Notes: generated by a model not told the origin, from the sequence alone. Positions 1-5,625 are shown, counted from the stretch's first letter. The stretch is 6,429 bases of DNA from Phycisphaerae bacterium (GCA_021736615.1 JAIPFN010000046.1:1-6429), one strand, 5' to 3'. Numbers and translations: made by a program.

Positions 1-43
1 CACGAGCCTTAAATTCCTTACCAAAATGCCGTCTTTTTGCCAT
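1..43 (-). CDS. Transposase OrfA-like protein, N-terminus only (cut by window edge)
   Basis: Only the first 14 codons are present, reading MAKRRHFGKEFKAR. The pattern of a basic stretch, then F, then EFKAR resembles the start of helix-turn-helix transposase subunits (HTH_Tnp_1 type; OrfA of IS3 or IS66-like elements), which often begin with K-R-R-x-F-x-x-E-F-K. An AGGGG Shine-Dalgarno lies at 52-56, eight bases before the ATG, and a TATAAT-like -10 box lies upstream on the same strand. The element would extend to the left of the window. Its terminal repeat should lie somewhere in 44-200, but with only one end visible I cannot define it. Fourteen residues are too few to name the family firmly. 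Confidence 0.6.
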   Translation of the reverse strand, partial: MAKRRHFGKEFKAR

Positions 44-78
44 AACTCTAACCCCTACAAGAACTTAATGATGCTTTA

Positions 79-84
79 ATTATA
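79..84 (-). promoter_or_regulatory. -10 box candidate for the transposase-like gene
   Basis: On the minus strand these bases read TATAAT, a perfect -10 hexamer 35 bases before the ATG of the transposase-like CDS. No good -35 hexamer sits 16-18 bp further upstream. Insertion elements of the IS3 type often gain a strong -35 only when their ends are joined, so a lone -10 near one end would fit, but this is inference. Confidence 0.3.
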
Positions 85-129
85 GCACATCATACAACCT
101 TATACCATGGTTTGATTTCTGGGGAGTAT

Positions 130-135
130 TATAAT
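130..135 (+). promoter_or_regulatory. Possible -10 box upstream of the histidine kinase
   Basis: TATAAT on the plus strand, 92 bases before the kinase start. The nearest -35-like sequence, TTGATT at 112-117, is only 12 bp away, which is too close, and the hexamer at 17 bp spacing is poor. This is a weak promoter call based mainly on the perfect -10. Confidence 0.25.
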
Positions 136-212
136 TTGATTTGCATTGCGTTCAGTAGTGAGAGATTTTAAGTCTAACAGGAGGATCCACATCAACATGA
201 GTATGTCTTGAC

Positions 213-219
213 GGAAGGA
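213..219 (+). promoter_or_regulatory. Ribosome binding site of the histidine kinase
   Basis: GGAAGGA lies eight bases before the ATG at 228 and supports that start. A second, stronger AGGAGG at 179-184 precedes a four-codon reading frame (197-211) rather than the kinase. Confidence 0.6.
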
Positions 220-227
220 TTAGGCTA

Positions 228-1427
228 ATGAATAAAGCTAAAATCACCGAAAGAAACCTCGAAACGATCGACCAACTCCGCGAAAGCGTCGAACGGTTCA
301 GGTCCGTGATTGAAAATTCAGAGGCCGGCTATTTCATGATCGATAAGGATGGTATAATACAAGATGTAAATGGCGGCTGGTTAAAAATGTACAAGTACGC
401 ATCGTCCGATGAAGTCATCGGGAAACATTTTACCTTTACCAAGCAGCCGGAGGATAAAGAAACGGCGGTGGAATTTGTAAATGGAATAATGAACAACGAT
501 CCGAGATATATGGGCGGCGAGTTCAGCAGGAAATGCAAGGATGGTTCAACGGGTTATCATAGATTCTCAGCACGGCCGGTCATACGCGACGGTAAGACCG
601 CAGGCATCGAGGGTTTTATTATCGACAGCACCAAAGCTAAAGAAGACGAGCAGGAACGTAAGCGGCTGATGGAAATGCTGCGATCCAAAAACGAAGAACT
701 CCAGAGCATCGTGTACATATCTTCACACGACCTGAGAGGCCCGCTTGTCAATATAAACGGATTTAGCGGGAGCCTTGCTAATAACTGCGCAAAACTCAGG
801 AAACTTCTGAGTAATGAAAAAATAGACAATGATATTGCAAAAGAAATTCTTGAACTTATAGACGAAACCATACCTGAGGATCTGCTTTTTATTACTGAGG
901 GTACGAAGAAAATGAAGACGCTGATAGACGGTCTCCTGCAGGTCTCGCGTGTAGGAACTGTTAAGGTGAAAATGGAAAACCTTGACATGAACGAGGTCAT
1001 TGAGAATATAATCGCGAACGTCTCTTACAGGATTCAGCAGATAGACACTTCGATAACCTTACATAGAGAACTGCCGCCCTGCTATGGCGACAACAACCAG
1101 ATCAACCAGTTATTCTCAAATCTTATCGACAACGCCATTAAATACCTTGACCCGAACCGCAAAGGGGAGATTCATATTTCCGGTCACTGTGAATTCGGAA
1201 AAAGCCACTACTGCGTCAAAGACAACGGTATCGGGATACAGGAAAACCATCAAAAAAAGATTTTTGAAGTTTACAACCGTCTTGACCCTGAAGGCAGTGT
1301 CGCGGGAGAGGGACTTGGACTTACAATAATCAAACGTATCCTTGACCGACACAACGGTACAATCTGGCTCGAATCGAGACCGGGTGTTGGGTCTGAATTT
1401 TTGGTGACATTGCCATCTAGCTATTAG
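228..1427 (+). CDS. Orphan PAS-domain sensor histidine kinase
   Basis: A 399-residue sensor kinase that should autophosphorylate on histidine and pass the phosphate to a response regulator; no regulator gene is in the window. A PAS/PAC domain spans roughly residues 24-135, followed by a helical linker (about 136-160). The dimerisation/phosphoacceptor domain contains SSHDLRGPL with the likely phosphorylated His167. The ATPase domain is intact: N box near 294-306 (Asn302), G1 DNGIGI at 332-337, F box near 346-352 and G2 GEGLGL at 360-365. There is no signal peptide or membrane segment, so the protein is predicted to be cytoplasmic. About 40 extra residues between the phosphoacceptor helix and the second helix (near 185-225) are a modest elongation seen in some HisKA proteins. 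The PAS ligand cannot be predicted. The stop overlaps the end of the convergent permease gene by 11 bp. Start chosen from the GGAAGGA at 213-219. Confidence 0.93.
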   Translation: MNKAKITERNLETIDQLRESVERFRSVIENSEAGYFMIDKDGIIQDVNGGWLKMYKYASSDEVIGKHFTFTKQPEDKETAVEFVNGIMNNDPRYMGGEFSRKCKDGSTGYHRFSARPVIRDGKTAGIEGFIIDSTKAKEDEQERKRLMEMLRSKNEELQSIVYISSHDLRGPLVNINGFSGSLANNCAKLRKLLSNEKIDNDIAKEILELIDETIPEDLLFITEGTKKMKTLIDGLLQVSRVGTVKVKMENLDMNEVIENIIANVSYRIQQIDTSITLHRELPPCYGDNNQINQLFSNLIDNAIKYLDPNRKGEIHISGHCEFGKSHYCVKDNGIGIQENHQKKIFEVYNRLDPEGSVAGEGLGLTIIKRILDRHNGTIWLESRPGVGSEFLVTLPSSY

Positions 1428-2481
1428 CTGAACCGGCGTTTTTTTGATTACGGCTTTTTTCGTATATTCCTTTTAATAGGATCGTCAGGAGCAGGATCGC
1501 TGAGATGTGGCCGAGAACTGACGGGGGCATTTCGTGAATGTGAGGGATTTCGACGGCTAGTGTTGGGAAAATTAAATCAAGAAACAGCCCCGAACCAAGG
1601 GCACAGCCTATCACCGTCAGTATGTAAATTATTGCTGTCCTTGAACCCATTATCTTCCAGATTGTCGCAAAGGCTGCAGCGTTGGTTGCAGGACCTGTCA
1701 TTAGAAATACCAGTGCGGCGCCAGGGGAAATGCCCTTTGCGATCATTACAGCGGCAAGCGGAACCGACGCCGTTGCGCAAACATATACGGGGATGCCCAA
1801 AGCCATCATTACAAGCATTGTCCCGAATGTACCGAGGGTTTCGACGCCTTCGAGAATGAAATCTCCCGGTACGAAAACGCCGATAAGGGCGGCGATTACA
1901 AGTCCGCCGAGCATCGCACCTCCAACATCTTTGGGCAGTGTTAGAAATCCATATTTCAGCAGCCTGACAATTTTGCCCTCCTGCGTTTTTTTGCAGCATG
2001 AATCCTGACACTCACCTTTAGATTTATTATCATCTGCCTGCGGCTGGACGTCTGTTGTGCGGGGAGTCGGGGCGAATGATTCTACGGCAACGCCGCCGAT
2101 AATTCCGGTTGCAAAAGCTATCAGCGGACGAAAGATCGCAAAGACAGGTCCTAACATGCCGTATGTAACAAAAATACTGTCTATGCCGGTCTGGGGGGTC
2201 GAAAGCAAAAATGAGATGGATGCCCCCCTGCTCGCGCCGTGCTTTTTCAGTGAGACTGTAACAGGTATAACTCCGCAGGAACACAAGGGTAATGGAACAC
2301 CGAAAAGCGAGGCCTTTATGACGGGCCATATACCGCGACCGCCGAGATGAGTTTCCACTAACTTCGGAGAAATGAAAACCGACATAATACCGGCAACTAG
2401 AAACCCGAACAAAAGGTATGGCGACATTACTGTCAGGGCCGTCCAGAACTCAGTGCCAATGTCGGTCAAATATTTGATCAT
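1417..2481 (-). CDS. SO_0444-family / DUF318-type permease, putative metal efflux
   Basis: A 354-residue polytopic membrane protein, last gene of the leftward set, starting 26 bp after the ferredoxin stop. Hydrophobic segments lie near residues 15-37, 55-76, 88-112, 113-135, 175-203, 215-240, 245-272, 282-305 and 322-338. Family signatures visible are the HLGGRG block at 45-50, the GVPLPLCSCGVIPV block at 61-74 with Cys67 and Cys69, STPQTG at 94-99, and MTGPATNAA at 261-269. This pattern matches permeases related to ArsP (PF03773) that are annotated as SO_0444/SO_0445-type Cu/Zn efflux transporters. The hydrophilic loop around 138-170 carries a Cys cluster (Cys158, Cys162, Cys163), and a short HIH lies near 314-316; both could touch metal. 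The substrate is not proven by sequence. The nearest Shine-Dalgarno, GAAAGG, is about 11 bases from the ATG, so translation may depend partly on coupling. Confidence 0.85.
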   Translation of the reverse strand: MIKYLTDIGTEFWTALTVMSPYLLFGFLVAGIMSVFISPKLVETHLGGRGIWPVIKASLFGVPLPLCSCGVIPVTVSLKKHGASRGASISFLLSTPQTGIDSIFVTYGMLGPVFAIFRPLIAFATGIIGGVAVESFAPTPRTTDVQPQADDNKSKGECQDSCCKKTQEGKIVRLLKYGFLTLPKDVGGAMLGGLVIAALIGVFVPGDFILEGVETLGTFGTMLVMMALGIPVYVCATASVPLAAVMIAKGISPGAALVFLMTGPATNAAAFATIWKIMGSRTAIIYILTVIGCALGSGLFLDLIFPTLAVEIPHIHEMPPSVLGHISAILLLTILLKGIYEKSRNQKNAGSANS

Positions 2482-2507
2482 TTCTGCAAAAACCTTTCAA
2501 CTACTAT

Positions 2508-3239
2508 TTAAAGACTTTCAGTATTGCATATATTGCCTTGCCGGTCAATTGTAATATCCCGGAATTTGATTCCGACGCCGCTGCGGGCTATTGCCTGCTT
2601 TGCTATATATGTCATGCCGGAGCAGCACGGAACCTGCATGTGTACTACGGTCAGCGAGTTAAGATTGTTTAGCTTTATTATCTCGGCGACCTTTTCGATG
2701 TATGGATCGATGTTGTCCAGCTTGGGGCAGGCGATGGCAATTGCTTTGCCCTTCAGGAGTTTGCTGTGGAAATCGCCCATGGCAAACGGTATACAGTCGG
2801 CTGTGAGCATCAGGTCGGCACCTTTGAAATACGGAGCCTGCGGCGAAAGGAGCGTAAGCTGAACCGGCCACTGGGCAAGATGGGATGAAACATCACCGTT
2901 AGCGGAAGAAACATCGCCAGCAGGCTTATTAAAGCTCTGCATCATGGTTCCGGGACACTGGCATAGTGATTTCGGCTGGGGAGTTTGCTTTTGCGTCATT
3001 TTATTCAGGTGCTCTTGGGTAGCTGCTTCGTCGAACTCGGCAGATTGACGTTTTTCGATTGAGATCGCATCCATTGGACATGAACCAAGGCATGCGCCCA
3101 GTCCGTCGCAATATATTTCACTGACAAGTCTGGCCTTTCCGTCGATTATCTCTATAGCACCTTCTGCACATGAAGTGACACAATCGCCGCATCCGTTGCA
3201 TTTTTCTTCGTCAATCTTCACTATGTTTCTTATCGCCAT
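2508..3239 (-). CDS. Two-cluster 4Fe-4S ferredoxin-like protein with Cys-rich C-terminal domain
   Basis: A 243-residue cytoplasmic iron-sulfur protein, probably an electron carrier. The N-terminal ferredoxin domain has one canonical set CxxCxxCxxxC (Cys14, 17, 20, 24). A second set (Cys44, 50, 54) lacks one cysteine, reading CDGLGACLGSCP, so the second site may hold a [3Fe-4S] cluster or use another ligand. After a linker rich in K, Q, N and S come CQCP (Cys93, Cys95), Cys149, Cys171 with following Pro, and the pair Cys205-Cys206, in a C-terminal domain of about 120 residues that I recognise only as the tail usual for hcp-linked ferredoxins. The frame stays open upstream to a TTG at 3269, but the ATG at 3239 has an AGGAA eight bases before it, whereas the TTG falls at the foot of a hairpin; I chose the ATG. 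A role as reductant of Hcp is inference from gene order. Confidence 0.85.
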   Translation of the reverse strand: MAIRNIVKIDEEKCNGCGDCVTSCAEGAIEIIDGKARLVSEIYCDGLGACLGSCPMDAISIEKRQSAEFDEAATQEHLNKMTQKQTPQPKSLCQCPGTMMQSFNKPAGDVSSANGDVSSHLAQWPVQLTLLSPQAPYFKGADLMLTADCIPFAMGDFHSKLLKGKAIAIACPKLDNIDPYIEKVAEIIKLNNLNSLTVVHMQVPCCSGMTYIAKQAIARSGVGIKFRDITIDRQGNICNTESL

Positions 3240-3246
3240 TTTATTT

Positions 3247-3251
3247 CCTGT
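3247..3251 (-). promoter_or_regulatory. Ribosome binding site deciding the ferredoxin start
   Basis: On the minus strand this region reads CAGGA, about eight bases upstream of the ATG at 3239. It favours the 243-residue form over the ten-residue longer form from a TTG at 3269. Confidence 0.6.
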
Positions 3252-3271
3252 TTCAAAATTATATTTCAATT

Positions 3272-3300
3272 GCAGGGGCAGGTTTGAAACCCGCCCCTGC
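3272..3300 (-). repeat. Strong intergenic hairpin between hcp and the ferredoxin gene
   Basis: GCAGGGGC pairs with GCCCCTGC, and after one A/C mismatch the stem continues GGTTT/AAACC around a very short loop, giving about 13 pairs. It lies 22 bases after the hcp stop and 32 bases before the ferredoxin ATG. On the minus strand it is followed by AATTGAAAT rather than a U run, so it is a poor intrinsic terminator. It may act as an mRNA-stabilising or processing hairpin that sets unequal Hcp and ferredoxin levels, or it may be a dispersed REP-like hairpin. The fold is seen in sequence; its role is inferred. Confidence 0.6.
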
Positions 3301-3322
3301 GGTCACACCAGGGTTTAAAAAT

Positions 3323-4612
3323 TTAGTTGCCGGCCAGCATCGCAGCAAGATCTTCGTCTACGTCGCCAGTCGGTTTGATCTTGTATTTTTCTACCAGCAC
3401 GTTAAGAACGTTCGGAGAGATGAACGCAGGTAGTGATGGTCCAAGCCTTATATTTTCGACGCCGAGATGCAGTAATGTCAGCAAAATCGCCACTGCCTTT
3501 TGTTCGTACCATGACACTACGAGGGAAAGGGGTAGGTCGTTCACTCCACAGTCAAATGCTTCTGCAAGTGCCAGGGCCACACGCAATACCGAGTAGCAAT
3601 CGTTGCACTGGCCCATATCGATCAAACGCGGAATACCGTCGATGGTTCCGTACTCGGCGGCGTTGATGCGGTACTTGCCGCAGGCGGCTGTCAGTATGAC
3701 ACAATCGGAGGGGACTTTTTCGGCAATCTCTGTAAAGTAATTTCTGCCTGGTTTTGCGCCGTCACAACCGCCGATAAAGAAGAAGCGTTTGATCTTTCCG
3801 GCTTTTACGGCATCGACGATCTTGTCTGCAATGCCGAGAACGGCAGTGTAATGGAAGCCGGTACTGAGCGTCCCTGCCGGGTTTTCTTTAAGAGGAGCCG
3901 CCGCCAAAGCCGCTTTTATAATCGCACTAAAATCTCTGTCTGCGATGTGTTTTACGCCCTCAACACCGACAACGCCGCGTGTATAAAGCCTGTCCTTGTA
4001 GGAATCCTTTGGAGGCATTATGCAGTTTGTAGTGATCAGAACAGGGCCGCTGAACGCGTCGAACTCTGTCTTCTGGTTCTGCCACGCTGTTCCGTAATTA
4101 CCGACCAGGTGGCCGAACTTACGCAATTCCGGATAGCCGTGTGCCGGGAGCATTTCGCCGTGGGTATAGATATTTATGCCCTTGCCTTCTGTCTGCTTGA
4201 GGAGTTCATACAGGTCGAGCAGGTCGTGACCGGTAACGAGGATACCAGGACCTGCTTTTGTACCGGTTGGGACAACGGCAGGAGAAGGATTGCCGTATGC
4301 TTCGGTATGGGCGTCATTCAGGAGTTCCATTATGCGGAGGTTCATTTCACCGGCCTTCAGGACGAGCTCAAGGTGGCGGCCGAGGTCGAAATCGACATTG
4401 GTCAGCGTAGCGAACATGGCCTCGTGCATGAACGCGTCTACCTCGGGATCGACCTTGCCGAACTCTCTGGCATGATACGCATACGCGCCAATACCCTTAA
4501 GCCCAAACAGAAGTGTGTCCTGGAGCGACTGAATGTCTTCATTCTTACCGCAAACCCCAACTTTAGTACAGCCGGTTCCTCCGGCACTTTGTTCACATTG
4601 ATAACAAAACAT
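3323..4612 (-). CDS. hcp: Hybrid cluster protein, short class III-like form (NO / hydroxylamine reductase)
   Basis: A 429-residue Hcp. Known family members reduce hydroxylamine to ammonia in vitro, and E. coli Hcp reduces nitric oxide at low levels. The N-terminal cluster motif is Cys3-x2-Cys6-x8-Cys15-x5-Cys21, the spacing of [4Fe-4S] Hcps from anaerobes rather than the longer E. coli spacing. All hybrid-cluster ligands can be matched by motif: His129 (VTGHD), Glu153 (THGEML), Cys197 (TTNC), Cys283 (GGCDG, the likely persulfide cysteine), Cys311 (AACGKY), Cys336 (GQCND) and Glu370 (WYEQK). Classical Hcps are about 540-555 residues. Here only about 107 residues separate the last N-terminal Cys from the His ligand, so about 110 residues of helical region are missing, as in class III Hcps. 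GAAAGGAA ends four bases before the ATG. No Hcr reductase gene is present; the next gene, a ferredoxin, is the obvious electron-donor candidate. Confidence 0.93.
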   Translation of the reverse strand: MFCYQCEQSAGGTGCTKVGVCGKNEDIQSLQDTLLFGLKGIGAYAYHAREFGKVDPEVDAFMHEAMFATLTNVDFDLGRHLELVLKAGEMNLRIMELLNDAHTEAYGNPSPAVVPTGTKAGPGILVTGHDLLDLYELLKQTEGKGINIYTHGEMLPAHGYPELRKFGHLVGNYGTAWQNQKTEFDAFSGPVLITTNCIMPPKDSYKDRLYTRGVVGVEGVKHIADRDFSAIIKAALAAAPLKENPAGTLSTGFHYTAVLGIADKIVDAVKAGKIKRFFFIGGCDGAKPGRNYFTEIAEKVPSDCVILTAACGKYRINAAEYGTIDGIPRLIDMGQCNDCYSVLRVALALAEAFDCGVNDLPLSLVVSWYEQKAVAILLTLLHLGVENIRLGPSLPAFISPNVLNVLVEKYKIKPTGDVDEDLAAMLAGN

Positions 4613-4723
4613 TGCATTCCTTTCAAAAATTGATTTTTACCTTTAATGTAAGACTGATTTACTCATATTTAAATTTAAAAAAAACTTTCCCTGTTAACGC
4701 CCTGCCATTGGGCCTGTATTAGG
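4613..4723 (-). other. Cupin-hcp intergenic region with weak promoter/terminator signals
   Basis: This 111-bp spacer is longer than the other gaps in the set and very AT-rich near hcp. Just after the cupin stop there is a weak GCCC/GGGC hairpin (four pairs, seven-base loop), followed about 14 bases later by eight T on the minus strand (4677-4684), at best a leaky terminator. TTAACA at 4692-4697 (minus) could act as a -35, with TTAAAT 19 bp downstream as a poor -10. A partial dyad, ATGAGTAA with TTACAT, lies closer to hcp. I see no clear FNR/HcpR-type TTGTGA palindrome. A second hcp promoter is possible but not established. Confidence 0.25.
4617..4624 (-). promoter_or_regulatory. Ribosome binding site of hcp
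   Basis: GAAAGGAA on the minus strand, four bases before the ATG at 4612. The leader GAAAGGAATGCA closely resembles that of the upstream cupin gene (GAAAGGAAATGCA). Confidence 0.65.
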
Positions 4724-5074
4724 TTACTGTCTGATCATTGTCAACTGCATTTTGAATTTCTGGTCGGCAGTTACCGAATGAGGTATGTTTGCCGGCATTA
4801 TTATTATTTCGCCTGTGGCTATGTCGTGATCTGTTCCGTTAATGGTTACGCGGCCTTGTCCGTCTATCACCTGGACAACGGCGTCATAGGGAGCCTGGTG
4901 TTCGCTGAGGCCCTGTCCCTTGTCAAAGGCAAAAAGAGTTATCGTGCCCACAGGTTTATTCAATAGCGTCTTGCTGACAACCGAATCGTCTGCGTATTTA
5001 ACAAGCGATGCGATATTCTGAGCCTTTGCCAGACACGATTCGAGTACATTAGATTTTTCATTAGAGTCACTCAT
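4724..5074 (-). CDS. Small single-domain cupin protein
   Basis: A 116-residue conserved beta-barrel protein of unknown substrate. The first cupin motif region (about 57-75) has the segment SEHQAPYDAVVQVIDGQG, keeping a single histidine (His59) where canonical cupins have HxH; the second motif is GEIIIMPANIPHSV at 88-101, with His99. The barrel could bind one metal through a reduced ligand set (for example His59, Gln60, Asp64, His99) or none at all. The first 35 residues are polar and helical in character. There is no signal peptide. GGAAAGGAAA upstream supports the ATG at 5074. It lies 39 bp after the Rrf2 gene and 111 bp before hcp, so it is probably transcribed with the regulator. Small cupins near hcp are known in anaerobes, but I know of no proven function; an accessory role in the redox or NO response is only inference. 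Confidence 0.85.
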   Translation of the reverse strand: MSDSNEKSNVLESCLAKAQNIASLVKYADDSVVSKTLLNKPVGTITLFAFDKGQGLSEHQAPYDAVVQVIDGQGRVTINGTDHDIATGEIIIMPANIPHSVTADQKFKMQLTMIRQ

Positions 5075-5092
5075 TTTTGCATTTCCTTTCCA

Positions 5093-5108
5093 GCGATTAT
5101 TTAATCGC
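5093..5108 (-). repeat. 7-bp inverted repeat between the Rrf2 and cupin genes
   Basis: On the minus strand GCGATTA pairs with TAATCGC across a two-base AA centre. It sits between the Rrf2 stop and the cupin ribosome binding site, ending one base before the GGAAAGG. As RNA it would make a short hairpin next to the cupin Shine-Dalgarno; as DNA it is a near-palindrome that a dimeric regulator could bind. There is no U run, so it is not a terminator. Confidence 0.4.
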
Positions 5109-5113
5109 CATCT

Positions 5114-5509
5114 TTAAAGACCGGCGAGAGTGGCATCCGACAAAAAACCTATGATATAATCCTGCATCTCTCTCATCTTGCCGCTTAACGGACATGTATC
5201 TTTTCTGGGACAACTTTCTTCCTCGGCGAGGCACCTGTTGACTGTCACCGGTCCTTGCACCGCTTCGATGATTTCAAGCAGATTAATCATAGAAGGCTCT
5301 TTGCTTAAGGTAAAGCCGCCCTTTGGGCCCATAGTACTGGTAACAAGCCCGACATCGTTCATCTTCTGCATCAGCTTACAGGCAAGCTGATAAGAAATAT
5401 CCTCACGGTCTGCGATAACCCGGGTCGAGATCGATTCGCCGCCATAATTCTTAGCGAGATGAGCCATCGCACGCAACGCATAATCAGTATTTCTTCTGAT
5501 AATATCCAT
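5114..5509 (-). CDS. Rrf2-family transcriptional regulator, probable Fe-S sensor (NsrR/IscR-like)
   Basis: A 131-residue winged-helix regulator. The N-terminal MDIIRRNTDYALRAMAHLA is the family opening; the helix-turn-helix spans about 27-50, with recognition helix near SYQLACKLMQKM; the wing contains GPKGGFTL at 61-68. Three cysteines, Cys93-x6-Cys100-x5-Cys106, match the cluster-binding region of NsrR, IscR and RsrR-type proteins, although spacing differs slightly from E. coli NsrR and IscR. It therefore probably binds a [2Fe-2S] or [4Fe-4S] cluster and responds to nitric oxide, redox state or cluster supply. An extra Cys44 lies in the recognition helix. It is first in the leftward set, with its own promoter, and likely controls itself plus the cupin and hcp genes. 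GCAGGAA at 5517-5523 supports the ATG. Which signal it senses cannot be decided from sequence. Confidence 0.92.
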   Translation of the reverse strand: MDIIRRNTDYALRAMAHLAKNYGGESISTRVIADREDISYQLACKLMQKMNDVGLVTSTMGPKGGFTLSKEPSMINLLEIIEAVQGPVTVNRCLAEEESCPRKDTCPLSGKMREMQDYIIGFLSDATLAGL

Positions 5510-5587
5510 CTAATAATTCCTGCTTCAAAAAATTTGCGGTCATTTAAATATCATGCAGGCCGGAAGTTCATGTTACGGCTTACACTG

Positions 5588-5604
5588 TATAGGACTAATA
5601 TAGG
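5588..5604. promoter_or_regulatory. Candidate operator: TATAGG repeated with 11-bp phase over the -10
   Basis: On the plus strand TATAGG occurs at 5588-5593 and again at 5599-5604, one helical turn apart, covering the -10 box and start site of the Rrf2 promoter. A wider GACTA...TAGTC dyad also spans the promoter (TAGTC on the minus strand just downstream of the -10, GACTA in the -35). Rrf2 regulators commonly repress by binding such positions. The pairing of this site with this regulator is inference. Confidence 0.35.
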
Positions 5605-5625
5605 TATATATCGAAAAATAGTCAA
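5597..5625 (-). promoter_or_regulatory. Sigma-70 type promoter of the Rrf2 operon
   Basis: On the minus strand TTGACT (5620-5625), a 17-bp spacer and TATATT (5597-5602) make a near-consensus promoter. It would start RNA near 5590, giving a leader of about 80 nt before the Rrf2 ATG. A/T tracts upstream of the -35 (about 5630-5672) resemble an UP element. This is the best promoter in the window. Confidence 0.7.

Noticed and set aside
557..1000. 147-codon open frame on the minus strand inside the histidine kinase
   Set aside because: Ser-, Arg- and Leu-rich antisense shadow of the well-supported kinase gene.
1428..1450. Rho-independent terminator after the histidine kinase
   Set aside because: There is a run of seven T at 1439-1445 but no stable stem before it, only the CCGG core.
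1577..2011. 144-codon open frame on the minus strand inside the permease gene
   Set aside because: Same strand but different frame from the permease; Arg- and Cys-rich, with no domain. The permease frame has clear family motifs.
3240..3269. Ten-residue N-terminal extension of the ferredoxin from a TTG start
   Set aside because: The TTG lies at the base of the intergenic hairpin and lacks a Shine-Dalgarno, while the ATG at 3239 has AGGAA at good spacing.
3851..4633. 260-codon open frame on the plus strand, antisense to hcp
   Set aside because: It is a shadow of the hcp coding sequence: hcp has all catalytic ligands, while this frame has an unnatural composition and no recognisable domain.
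4640..4700. FNR/HcpR-type binding site upstream of hcp
   Set aside because: I looked for TTGTGA...TCACAA or TTGAT...ATCAA palindromes and found only an imperfect ATGAGTAA/TTACAT dyad, too weak to call.
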